DNA of 64,000 bases from JACIYW01 sp014359745. GTDB lineage: Bacteria > Pseudomonadota > Alphaproteobacteria > Rhodobacterales > Rhodobacteraceae. The DNA lies in assembly GCA_050433985.1 (NCBI GenBank), contig JBNPWE010000003.1, positions 186,001 to 250,000 on the forward strand. The letters are read 5' to 3'. Below, one piece after another: positions 1 to 8,899 of the stretch. The notes beneath the pieces were generated by a model. It had not been told where the DNA came from. It searched no databases and saw only the letters and a list, made by a program, of their open reading frames with translations. The translations under genes and the position numbers were made by a program. The number at the start of each line of letters is the position of its first letter. The first letter of the stretch is position 1.

Positions 1-1464
1 GACGAGCCGATGTTCACCCAGCCCCTGATGTACACCAACATCAAGCGCCACAAGACCACCTTGCAGCTTTACACAGAACGCCTTGTCGCCGACGGCCTGA
101 TCCCCGAAGGCGAGATCGAGGATATGAAAGCCGCGTTCCAGGCCCACCTGAACGAGGAATTCGAGGTCGGCAAGGATTACAAGCCCAACAAGGCCGACTG
201 GCTGGATGGCCGCTGGAAACATATCAGCCACCGCGAGGGCGAAGATTATCAGCCCGGTCAAACCTCTGTCTCACCCGAAACCATGGCGGAAATCGGCACC
301 GCGCTGACCCGCGCGCCCGACGGGTTCGAAATTCACAAGACCCTCGCCCGCCTGCTGGATTCCAAGGCCGAAATGTTCAGATCGGGCAAGGGCTTTGACT
401 GGGCCACCGCCGAGGCGCTCGCCTTCGGATCGCTGGTCACCGAAGGCTATCCCGTCCGCCTTTCCGGACAGGACAGCACGCGCGGCACCTTCAGCCACCG
501 CCATTCCGCCTTCATCGACCAGTCGACCGAGGAACGCTACTATCCCCTCAACAATATCCGCCAGGGCCAGGCGCGATACGAGGTGATCGATTCGATGCTC
601 TCGGAATATGCGGTGCTGGGGTTCGAATACGGCTACAGCCTCGCAGAACCCAACGCCTTGGTGATGTGGGAAGCGCAGTTCGGCGATTTCGCCAACGGCG
701 CGCAGATCATGTTCGACCAGTTCATCAGTTCGGGCGAATCGAAATGGCTGCGCATGTCGGGCCTCGTGATGCTGCTGCCGCATGGCTATGAAGGGCAAGG
801 GCCCGAACATTCCTCGGCCCGGCTGGAACGGTTCCTGCAAATGTCGGCGCACGACAACTGGATCGTCGCGAATGTCTCGACCCCCGCCAACTATTTCCAC
901 ATCCTGCGCCGCCAGTTGCACCGTTCCTTCCGCAAGCCTCTGGTGCTGATGACGCCGAAATCGCTGTTGCGCCACAAGCTGGCGGTGTCGGATGCCGAAG
1001 CGTTCACCACCGGATCAACCTTCCACCGGGTGCTGTGGGATGACGCCGAAAGGGGCCATTCCGACCTCAAGCTGAAGGCCGACAATAAAATCCGCCGCGT
1101 GGTGATCTGCTCGGGCAAGGTCTATTACGATCTGCTTGAAGAACGCGACGCGCGCGGCCTTGACGATGTCTACCTGCTGCGGCTGGAACAGTTCTATCCT
1201 TTCCCCGCGCTCAGCCTTGTCAAGGAACTGGAACGGTTCAAATCCGCCGATGTGGTCTGGTGCCAGGAAGAACCGAAGAACCAGGGCGCCTGGACCTTCA
1301 TCGAACCGAACCTCGAATGGGCCCTGACCCGCATCAAGGCCAAACACCCGCGCCCCCGCTATGCCGGACGCGCCGCTTCCGCCTCGCCCGCCACCGGGCT
1401 TGCCAGCCAGCACAAGGCACAACAGGCCGCGCTCGTGAACGACGCGCTCACCATCGAAGGATAA
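1..1464 (+). CDS. sucA: 2-oxoglutarate dehydrogenase E1 component, C-terminal half (5' truncated by window edge)
   Basis: Thiamine-diphosphate-dependent E1 subunit of the 2-oxoglutarate dehydrogenase complex (TCA cycle). It decarboxylates 2-oxoglutarate and hands the succinyl group to the lipoyl arm of SucB. The reading frame is open from base 1, so only about the last 488 residues of a protein normally near 980 are present. Visible is the transketolase-like pyrimidine domain with the E1o signature LSGQDSTRGTFSHRH at about residue 155, followed by YGYSLAEPNALVMWEAQFGD and HGYEGQGPEHSSARLERF, and the C-terminal domain ending near KAQQAALVNDALTIEG. The stop is followed after 4 bp by sucB, so the two are surely co-transcribed. 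The ATG at base 10 is internal, not the start. Identification is certain; only the 5' end is missing. Confidence 0.97.
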   Translation, partial: DEPMFTQPLMYTNIKRHKTTLQLYTERLVADGLIPEGEIEDMKAAFQAHLNEEFEVGKDYKPNKADWLDGRWKHISHREGEDYQPGQTSVSPETMAEIGTALTRAPDGFEIHKTLARLLDSKAEMFRSGKGFDWATAEALAFGSLVTEGYPVRLSGQDSTRGTFSHRHSAFIDQSTEERYYPLNNIRQGQARYEVIDSMLSEYAVLGFEYGYSLAEPNALVMWEAQFGDFANGAQIMFDQFISSGESKWLRMSGLVMLLPHGYEGQGPEHSSARLERFLQMSAHDNWIVANVSTPANYFHILRRQLHRSFRKPLVLMTPKSLLRHKLAVSDAEAFTTGSTFHRVLWDDAERGHSDLKLKADNKIRRVVICSGKVYYDLLEERDARGLDDVYLLRLEQFYPFPALSLVKELERFKSADVVWCQEEPKNQGAWTFIEPNLEWALTRIKAKHPRPRYAGRAASASPATGLASQHKAQQAALVNDALTIEG

Positions 1465-1468
1465 TCCG

Positions 1469-3031
1469 ATGTCAACCGAAGTTCGTGTCCCCACCCTGGG
1501 CGAAAGCGTCACCGAGGCAACAATCGCCACCTGGTTCAAGAAGCCCGGCGATTCGGTCGCGGTGGACGAGATGCTGTGTGAATTGGAAACCGACAAGGTC
1601 ACGGTAGAGGTGCCCTCGCCCGTCACCGGCAAACTGGTCGAAATCGTCGCCGCCGAAGGCGAAACCGTCGGTGTGAACGCCCTGCTGGCGATCATGGCCG
1701 ATGCAAATGTCGCGGGGTCCGAATCCCCCGAACCGCGCGAGTCGGGCAAGAAAGCCGCCGCAGAGACCGCGGCCAAGGCCCCGGCAGAAACCGCCGAAAC
1801 CGCCGAAACCAATGACGCCCCCGAAGGCGAACAGATCGACGTGATGGTGCCCTCGCTTGGCGAAAGCGTGACCGAAGCAACCGTTTCCACCTGGTTCAAG
1901 AAGATCGGCGACCGGGTCGAGGCCGACGAAATGCTCTGCGAACTTGAAACCGACAAGGTCTCGGTAGAGGTGCCCGCCCCCGCCGCCGGCATCCTCTCCG
2001 CCATCGATGCGGAAACCGGCGCCACCGTCGATGCCTCTGCCCGCCTCGGCGTGATCACGTCGGGCGCAGCGACGCCCAGCGCCGCCGACAAACCGGCCGC
2101 CAAACCCGCCGAACCGGCGAAATCCGGCAAGGATGTCGAAGACGCGCCCTCGGCCAAAAAGATGATGGCCGAACACAACGTCTCCGCCGATCGGGTCACC
2201 GCCTCTGGCCGCGACGGGCGCATCATGAAGGAAGACGTGCAAAAGGCGCTCCAGGCCGCCGCGTCAAGCCAAACCGCCGCCCCCGAAACCCCCGTCGCCA
2301 CCCCCCGCTCGCCCATCCCCGCCGAGGATGCCGCGCGCGAGGAACGGGTGAAGATGACCCGCCTGCGCCAGACCATCGCCCGCCGCCTCAAAGAGGCGCA
2401 GAATACCGCCGCCATGCTGACCACCTATAACGAGGTCGACATGTCCGCGGTGATGGACCTGCGCAGCCAGTACAAGGACCAGTTCGAACGCAAACACGGC
2501 GTCAAACTCGGCTTCATGTCGTTCTTCGTCAAGGCCTGCTGCCACGCCCTCAATGAGGTGCCCGACGTCAACGCCGAAATCGACGGCACCGACGTGGTCT
2601 ATAAAAACTACGTCCACATGGGCGTGGCGGTGGGCACCCCCACCGGCCTTGTGGTGCCGGTGGTGCGCGACGCCGATCAGATGTCCTTCGCCGCGATCGA
2701 GAAAAAAATCGCCGAACTCGGCCTGCGCGCCCGCGACGGCAAGCTCAGCATGGCCGAAATGCAGGGCGGTTCCTTCACCATCTCGAACGGCGGCGTCTAT
2801 GGCTCGCTGATGTCCTCCCCCATCCTCAACCCGCCGCAATCGGGCATTCTGGGGATGCACAAGATCCAAGACCGCCCGGTGGTCGTCGGCGGCCAGATCG
2901 TGATCCGCCCGATGATGTATCTCGCGCTTTCCTACGACCACCGCGTGGTCGACGGCAAAGGCGCCGTGACCTTCCTCGTCCGCGTCAAAGAGGCGCTGGA
3001 AGACCCGCGCAGGCTGCTGATGGATCTCTGA
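1469..3031 (+). CDS. sucB: Dihydrolipoyllysine succinyltransferase (E2 of 2-oxoglutarate dehydrogenase) with two lipoyl domains
   Basis: Core E2 enzyme that transfers succinyl from the lipoyl arm to CoA. Two lipoyl domains are visible, residues about 1-76 and 123-198, each with the motif ELETDKV (predicted lipoyl-lysines K43 and K163). They are joined by an Ala/Glu/Thr-rich linker. A peripheral-subunit-binding domain (about 225-262, ending DGRIMKEDVQKAL) and the catalytic acyltransferase domain follow, with the active-site motif YDHRVVDG (H491, D495). Most SucB proteins have one lipoyl domain and about 400 residues; this one has 520 because of the duplication. An AAGGA ribosome site lies 8 bases before the ATG, overlapping the end of sucA. 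The N-terminal sequence VPTLGESVTEATIATW is typical of E2o rather than E2p. Confidence 0.97.
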   Translation: MSTEVRVPTLGESVTEATIATWFKKPGDSVAVDEMLCELETDKVTVEVPSPVTGKLVEIVAAEGETVGVNALLAIMADANVAGSESPEPRESGKKAAAETAAKAPAETAETAETNDAPEGEQIDVMVPSLGESVTEATVSTWFKKIGDRVEADEMLCELETDKVSVEVPAPAAGILSAIDAETGATVDASARLGVITSGAATPSAADKPAAKPAEPAKSGKDVEDAPSAKKMMAEHNVSADRVTASGRDGRIMKEDVQKALQAAASSQTAAPETPVATPRSPIPAEDAAREERVKMTRLRQTIARRLKEAQNTAAMLTTYNEVDMSAVMDLRSQYKDQFERKHGVKLGFMSFFVKACCHALNEVPDVNAEIDGTDVVYKNYVHMGVAVGTPTGLVVPVVRDADQMSFAAIEKKIAELGLRARDGKLSMAEMQGGSFTISNGGVYGSLMSSPILNPPQSGILGMHKIQDRPVVVGGQIVIRPMMYLALSYDHRVVDGKGAVTFLVRVKEALEDPRRLLMDL

Positions 3032-3038
3032 TCCGGGC

Positions 3039-3299
3039 ATGACATCCCCGCTTTACGAATGGGACACCGAAAAGGCGCAACAAAACCTCGCCAAACACGG
3101 TGTCCCCTTCGACGCAATCGCGGGGTTTGACTGGATGACAGCGATAGAGGCCGAAGATACGCGCTTTGATTACGGCGAAAAACGCATGCAGGCGCTTGGA
3201 AAAATCGGCGAGAGATAGCACGTTCTGGTCTATGCTTGGCGCGGCAACCGCATCCGCGTAATATCCTTGCGAAAGGCCAACCAAAGGGAAATCCCATGA
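3039..3299 (+). pseudogene. brnT: BrnT-family toxin gene interrupted by an in-frame amber codon
   Basis: The frame opens with MTSPLYEWDTEKAQQNLAKH and continues through EAEDTRFDYGEKRMQALGKI, matching the BrnT ribonuclease-toxin fold (FEWD..KA..NL.KHGV, then E..R.DYGE.R...LG). A TAG stands at 3216-3218 (codon 60). The same frame then runs on as HVLVYAWRGNRIRVISLRKA to a TGA at 3297-3299, which is exactly the C-terminal beta-strand region of BrnT. The coding sequence is therefore split by one nonsense codon with no frameshift. The full frame would encode 86 codons, the normal BrnT size. The terminal TGA overlaps the ATG of the next gene, the usual BrnT-BrnA coupling. Recent inactivation is the inference; a sequencing error or amber readthrough is the alternative. 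Confidence 0.8.
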
Positions 3300-3511
3300 C
3301 CGCCCGCCCCAAACCGCCCCCCGAACCGCTTGTGGGCTTCGACGAAAACCCGCCCCTCGACGCCACTTTCTTCGCCCGCGCGCGCCCCGCCGCACCGGGA
3401 GAAGCCGCCCGCCTGGGCGCCGCACTCGAACGGATCGTTAAGGCGCATGACGCGGGCCGTCGCATGGATCAAGCGATTTCCGAGGCGCGCAAGGTTCTGG
3501 CGGGGGCGTAA
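3296..3511 (+). CDS. BrnA-like antitoxin, 71 aa
   Basis: Small protein directly downstream of the broken brnT. The ATG at 3296 overlaps the toxin-frame stop as ATGA; a longer in-frame extension from 3236 would lie inside the brnT frame and is rejected. Residues 15-32 (FDENPPLDATFFARARPA) match the BrnA N-terminal signature D.NPE....F..ARPA, which contacts the toxin. The C-terminal part (RIVKAHDAGRRMDQAISEAR) is not a clear ribbon-helix-helix, so DNA binding and autorepression cannot be claimed from sequence. It should neutralise BrnT and may persist as a relic now that the toxin carries a stop codon. Its stop TAA shares a base with the next ATG. Confidence 0.65.
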   Translation: MTARPKPPPEPLVGFDENPPLDATFFARARPAAPGEAARLGAALERIVKAHDAGRRMDQAISEARKVLAGA

Positions 3512-3912
3512 TGACACCAATGGAGCGAACCAATCTCGTATTGGCCCGGATACTCGGAAAAGCCATGGATCACGGTGTGAGCCATTGGTCATTGGAATTT
3601 AGCGACCTCGCGTTGGACCATGAATACGCCACTCATTTCTATCCATGTGTAGAGTGGTTGGAAGCTGAAGGTCTCATAAGAGTTGGTGAATATGCGAGAA
3701 CCATGGGCGGCCTCGCAAACGGATCGGTCGAAAACATCTCTCTAACGTCACTGGGCATGGCCGTATTGGGAACTGAAGTTGAAGTCGCAGGGAAGAAAGA
3801 GCCACTGTCGAAAGCCGTGACAGATGTCAGTGAGGGGCATGTAGACTACCACAGGATTGGCGATGCAATCGGTGGGCTAATTGGCGGTGTCATCAAGTCG
3901 GTTGGGGGCTGA
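3511..3912 (+). CDS. Hypothetical protein with glycine-rich hydrophobic C-terminus
   Basis: A 133-residue protein I do not recognise. Its ATG overlaps the stop of the BrnA-like gene by one base (TAATG), so it is the third member of that coupled unit. An alternative ATG lies three codons in. Residues about 5-65 look mostly helical, with FYPCVEWLEAEGLIRVGEY resembling the recognition-helix/wing part of winged-helix proteins. The tail DAIGGLIGGVIKSVGG is glycine-rich and hydrophobic. Base composition is visibly AT-richer than the flanking TCA-cycle genes, and codons such as TTG, ATA and CTA that are rare here are frequent. This suggests horizontal acquisition. No function is assigned. Confidence 0.6.
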   Translation: MTPMERTNLVLARILGKAMDHGVSHWSLEFSDLALDHEYATHFYPCVEWLEAEGLIRVGEYARTMGGLANGSVENISLTSLGMAVLGTEVEVAGKKEPLSKAVTDVSEGHVDYHRIGDAIGGLIGGVIKSVGG

Positions 3913-4055
3913 AATGACCCCAGAACCCGCCGCCATCGCCCTTCTTGACCTCCCCTCTCCCAACTCGGCTAACCACCTCCCACCCCATGACTTTCCCGCC
4001 CCGCCCCGATATGCTCTCCTGACCCGGCCCAGACCCCAACCCGAAAGGCCCTCCC

Positions 4056-4454
4056 ATGCTGTCCAGTGAACTCAACCTCCTCGCGCTCTACGGCCTTCTC
4101 GTCTGCCTGACCCTGGTCATGCAGGCATCGGGGGCGATGGGGCAGCTTGGCATGGGCTATCTTTTATCCTCCCGCGATGATGGCCTGACCGCGACCGGGA
4201 TCGCCGGGCGGATCGAGCGTGCGCTCAACAACTCCATCACCGCGCTGGCGCTCTTCGCCCCGGCGATCCTGCTCCTGCACGCCAAATCGGGGTTCGACGG
4301 CACGACGCTTCTGGCCGCGCAAACCTTCGTGGCGGCCCGCGTGATCTACCTGCCGGCCTATGCGCTGAAAATCACCGGCCTGCGCACCCTCGTCTGGTTG
4401 GCGGGCTTCGCCGCCACGGTCTATCTCTACCTTCTGGCCCTGATGATCGCATGA
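4056..4454 (+). CDS. MAPEG-family membrane protein (first of a tandem pair)
   Basis: A 132-residue integral membrane protein of the MAPEG superfamily (membrane-associated proteins in eicosanoid and glutathione metabolism). It shows four hydrophobic segments at about 5-25, 58-78, 82-100 and 110-131. The family arrangement is visible: the RIERALNNSITALALFAPAI segment, then the AARVIYLPAYALKI motif and a final helix ending LLALMIA. Bacterial homologues are often glutathione-dependent or unknown, and no substrate can be inferred here. The stop overlaps the start of the second copy (ATGA), so the pair is translationally coupled. It lies between sucB and lpdA with no obvious functional link. Confidence 0.75.
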   Translation: MLSSELNLLALYGLLVCLTLVMQASGAMGQLGMGYLLSSRDDGLTATGIAGRIERALNNSITALALFAPAILLLHAKSGFDGTTLLAAQTFVAARVIYLPAYALKITGLRTLVWLAGFAATVYLYLLALMIA

Positions 4455-4846
4455 CCCCCGAACTCACCGCCCTCACCCTCGCCGCCCTCCTGCAAGCGGT
4501 CCAGTACCTGCTTTACGCCATCCCCGCCAACCGTGAACTTGGCCCCGGCTACACCATGTCGGCGCGTGACCATGAACCATCCCGCCCGCTCTCGGAAAAA
4601 ACCGCCCGCCTTGGCCGGGCGCTCACCAACCATTTCGAAGGGCTGATCCTGTTTACCATCGCCGTGATCGTGATCACCTTCACCAAGATCACCACCCCCT
4701 TCACCGCCGCCTGCGCCTTCGCCTATCTCGGCGCGCGCCTCCTCTACATCCCCGCCTATTACCTTGGCCTCTGCCCGTGGCGCTCGCTGATCTGGGCAGT
4801 GGGGTTTCTGGCCACCCTGCTGATGCTGCTGGCGGCGCTGACATGA
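4451..4846 (+). CDS. MAPEG-family membrane protein (second of a tandem pair)
   Basis: A 131-residue paralogue of the preceding gene, overlapping it by 4 bp. It has the same layout: an N-terminal helix (LTALTLAALLQAVQYLLYAI), the conserved cytosolic segment GPGYTMSARDHEPS followed by RLGRALTNHFEGLILF, and a third helix with YLGARLLYIPAYYLGL. The two copies may form a heteromeric MAPEG assembly, since the family is typically trimeric; that is inference. The gene ends 2 bp before a copy of the dispersed intergenic element, and lpdA starts 190 bp further on. Start choice rests on the ATGA overlap. Confidence 0.75.
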   Translation: MTPELTALTLAALLQAVQYLLYAIPANRELGPGYTMSARDHEPSRPLSEKTARLGRALTNHFEGLILFTIAVIVITFTKITTPFTAACAFAYLGARLLYIPAYYLGLCPWRSLIWAVGFLATLLMLLAALT

Positions 4847-4847
4847 T

Positions 4848-4872
4848 CATCCTCTCGACACAAATACTCCGG
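4848..4872 (+). repeat. Dispersed intergenic element, copy 1
   Basis: CATCCTCTCGA followed after two bases by CAAATACTCCGG. It lies between the second MAPEG gene and lpdA. It belongs to a family of ten intergenic copies in this window, and the downstream flank CCGGGG resembles that of the copy at 60989. Confidence 0.8.
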
Positions 4873-4878
4873 GGTGAA

Positions 4879-4934
4879 TGGCCCGGAACGGGCCAGAGGG
4901 GCAGCGCCCCTTTCCCCCATTGGGGCAGCGCCCC
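4879..4934. repeat. Three consecutive GC-rich hairpins
   Basis: A perfect 7-bp inverted repeat (TGGCCCG, loop GAA, CGGGCCA; 4879-4895) is followed by two identical palindromic units GGGGCAGCGCCCC at 4898-4910 and 4922-4934. The same 13-mer recurs at 61018-61030 beside another copy of the dispersed element. Without a following T-run they are not textbook terminators. Confidence 0.7.
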
Positions 4935-4960
4935 TTGCCCCCCCTCATGTCCGACGGTGT

Positions 4961-4993
4961 ATGTACGCTATATGCACGCTATATGTACGCAAT
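4961..4993. promoter_or_regulatory. Three tandem 11-bp repeats upstream of lpdA
   Basis: Three head-to-tail copies of ATGYACGCWAT, spaced exactly 11 bp (one helical turn), flanked by TGTAT on the left and ATACATA on the right. They end 43 bp before the lpdA ATG. Same-face spacing of this kind is typical of a regulator-binding array. The regulator is unknown. Confidence 0.5.
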
Positions 4994-5035
4994 ACATACC
5001 CCGAATCCCGACCGTTTTCCTGAAAGGAGCCACCC

Positions 5036-6424
<1,389 letters not shown>

Positions 6425-6450
6425 CAGCGCGCGGGTTTTGGGCGTGTAAT

Positions 6451-6471
6451 GAGTATTTTTTCGAGAGGATG
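6451..6471 (-). repeat. Dispersed intergenic element, copy 2
   Basis: GAGTATTTTTTCGAGAGGAT followed by G, the reverse complement of the core element. It lies between the convergent ends of lpdA and rnr. Read on the plus strand its T-run could also help terminate lpdA. Confidence 0.8.
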
Positions 6472-6522
6472 AGGCAGATTAATGTACCCGGCGCGACAGC
6501 GGCCGGGTGGCTGTAAAACGCG

Positions 6523-8790
6523 CTAACCGCGGCGCTTGCGTTCGGCCTTGCGGCGGGTCTTGTCGGCCTTGGCCTTGCCGCGCGCGGGCATCCGGGGGTT
6601 GAACCGGCCCCGCGCCGCCTTTGGCCCCTGCGGCAGATCCTTGCCCTCCACCGCCAACAATTCCAGCATCAGCCCGCCGGTCACCGGCACCGCCTCGGCC
6701 AGGCGCACCGTGACCCGCTGGCCGATGCCCAGCACCAGCCCCGTGGTATCGCCCATCAGCGTTTGCGCATTGGCGTCAAAGTGGAAATACTCGCGCCCCA
6801 GCGTGCGGATCGGGATCAGCCCGTCGGCCCCGGTATCGGCCAGCCGCACGAACAGGCCAAACCGCGTTACCCCGGAAATTCGCCCGTCAAATTCGCTGCC
6901 CACCCGTTCCGACAGATAGGCGGCAAGATAGCGGTCGTTGGTGTCGCGTTCCGCCGCCATAGACCGGCGTTCGGTTTCGGAAATATGCTTGGCGGTTTCT
7001 TCCAGCCGCTCCACCTCTTGCGGGGAAAGCCCGTCCTTGCCCCAGCCATGCGCGGTGATCAGCGCCCGGTGCACCACCAGATCGGCATAGCGCCGGATGG
7101 GCGAGGTGAAATGCGCATAATTCTGCAAGGCCAGCCCGAAATGACCCAAGTTTTCAGGCGCGTAATAGGCCTGCGTCATGGATCGCAGCGTGGTCATGTT
7201 CATCAATTCGTCAAAGGCGGTGCCTTCGGCCTGCGACAGAAGGTTGTTCAGATGCCGGGTTTGCAGCACCTGCCCCTTGGCCAGGGTAAAGCCCGACGCC
7301 TGCGCCACCTCGCGCAGCGCGTCCAGCTTTTCGGGGCTTGGTTCTTCGTGGACGCGGTAAAGCAGCGGGTGGCGCAGGCGGCGCAATTCTTCGGCGGCGG
7401 CAACATTGGCGAGGATCATGAATTCCTCGATCAGGCGATGCGCCTCCAGCCGGTCCTTGAAGGCCACGCCGGTGACGTTGCCGTCGGCATCCAGTTCCAC
7501 CCGGCGTTCGGGCAGGTCAAGATCCAGCGGCTGACGGTGTTCGCGCGCCGCCGCCGCCACCTTGTAGGCAGCATAAAGCGGGGCGATCACGGTTTCCACC
7601 AGCGGCGCGGTCTGCGCATCGGGGCGGCCATCGGCGGCGGCCTGCACCTGTTCATAGTTCAGCGCGGCCTGGGATTGCATCAACCCGCGCGTGAACCGAT
7701 GGCTGATCACCTTGCCATGCGCATCCTGCCGCAGCCGCACCGCGATACAGGCGCGCGGCACCCCTTCGTGCAGCGAACACAGATCGCCCGAAAGCCGATC
7801 CGGCAGCATCGGCACCACCCGGTCGGGGAAATAGGTGGAATTGCCCCGGTTCCACGCCTCGCGGTCCAGCGCGGTGCCGGGGCGTACATGATGCGCGACA
7901 TCGGCGATCAGCACCCACACCACATGCCCGCCGGGGTTCTTGGGATCGTCATCGGCATGGGCATGCACCGCATCGTCGCGGTCACGCGCGTCGGCGGGGT
8001 CGATGGTGATGATCGGCAGGTGCCGCAGGTCTTCGCGGCTGCCCAGATCGGCGGGCAGCTCTGCCTCGGCTTCGCGCAGAACCTCGGGGGGGAACTGATC
8101 GGGGATGCCGTGCTGGTGAATGGCGATCAGCGACACCGCGCGCGGCCCCGACGGATCGCCAAGCCGGGCGATGACCCGCGCCTGCGGCAGGCCCAGACGG
8201 TTGCGCGATCCGGCCTGTTCCACCTCGACCAACTCGCCGTCGCGGGCGTTCTGGGTGGCCCCGGCCGCCACGCGCCATTCCTTGTCGGCGCCCTTGTCGA
8301 TGGGCAGGATGCGCCCGCCTTCGGCCTCAGCCCGGAAAATGCCAAGGATGCGGCGCGGGGTGACACCGATCTTGCGGATCAGGCGCGCCTCATAATCCGG
8401 GCCGCCGGGGGTTGCGCCCTCGACATCGTGCAGGCGGGCAAGGATGCGGTCGCCTTCGCCCAGCGCCGGGTCGGACTTGCGCGCGACGAACAGCACCCGC
8501 GGTTCGCGCCCCTCGCCGCGCCATTCCAGCGGGCGGGCAAAGAGATCGCCGGCCGCATCGGGGGCCAGCACCTCGAGCACCGAAACGGGCGGCAGGCGTT
8601 CCGGGTCGCGATAGGTCTTGCGGCGCTTTTCCAGATCGCCCGCATCCTCCATCTCGCGCAGCACGCGCTTGAGGTCGATGCGCGCCGCCCCCTTGATGCC
8701 GAAGGCGCGGGCGATATCGCGCTTGGCGGTCAGGGTGGGGTTTTCGGCGATCCAGGCAAGGATTTCGGGTTTGGAGGGTATATCGGTCAT
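6523..8790 (-). CDS. rnr: Ribonuclease R
   Basis: Processive 3'-5' exoribonuclease of the RNase II/R family that degrades structured RNA. At 755 residues it has an N-terminal helix-turn-helix-like region (about 1-65, AKRDIARAFGIKGAARIDLK), a cold-shock/OB segment, then the RNB catalytic domain (about 235-570). The magnesium-binding cluster is IDPADARDRDDAVHA near residue 265. An S1 domain follows (about 640-720, EFDGRISGVTRFGLFVRL), and the protein ends in a basic Lys/Arg-rich tail (ARGKAKADKTRRKAERKRRG) expected for RNase R rather than RNase II. It is convergent with lpdA and divergent from the HDAC-like gene. The long opposite-strand reading frame over this gene is a GC-driven shadow. Confidence 0.96.
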   Translation of the reverse strand: MTDIPSKPEILAWIAENPTLTAKRDIARAFGIKGAARIDLKRVLREMEDAGDLEKRRKTYRDPERLPPVSVLEVLAPDAAGDLFARPLEWRGEGREPRVLFVARKSDPALGEGDRILARLHDVEGATPGGPDYEARLIRKIGVTPRRILGIFRAEAEGGRILPIDKGADKEWRVAAGATQNARDGELVEVEQAGSRNRLGLPQARVIARLGDPSGPRAVSLIAIHQHGIPDQFPPEVLREAEAELPADLGSREDLRHLPIITIDPADARDRDDAVHAHADDDPKNPGGHVVWVLIADVAHHVRPGTALDREAWNRGNSTYFPDRVVPMLPDRLSGDLCSLHEGVPRACIAVRLRQDAHGKVISHRFTRGLMQSQAALNYEQVQAAADGRPDAQTAPLVETVIAPLYAAYKVAAAAREHRQPLDLDLPERRVELDADGNVTGVAFKDRLEAHRLIEEFMILANVAAAEELRRLRHPLLYRVHEEPSPEKLDALREVAQASGFTLAKGQVLQTRHLNNLLSQAEGTAFDELMNMTTLRSMTQAYYAPENLGHFGLALQNYAHFTSPIRRYADLVVHRALITAHGWGKDGLSPQEVERLEETAKHISETERRSMAAERDTNDRYLAAYLSERVGSEFDGRISGVTRFGLFVRLADTGADGLIPIRTLGREYFHFDANAQTLMGDTTGLVLGIGQRVTVRLAEAVPVTGGLMLELLAVEGKDLPQGPKAARGRFNPRMPARGKAKADKTRRKAERKRRG

Positions 8791-8899
8791 GCCGCTGATC
8801 TAGCACGGGGCGGGCGTGGCGTCATCGGGGAAATCGGGGGGGAAATCGGTGGGGCTGGTGCCTTGCCCTGCGCGCCGATGCGTCTTACCGTTCAGAACC

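Noticed and set aside
1015..3040. Long minus-strand frames opposite sucB, rich in Ser/Ala or Gly/His.
   Set aside because: They are antisense to the repeated lipoyl domains and mimic repeats only because sucB does. No homology pattern was seen.
4848..4934. Reading the dispersed element and following hairpins as a simple terminator of the MAPEG genes.
   Set aside because: On the plus strand the T-run is missing. The T-run is only on the minus strand, where no gene ends here.
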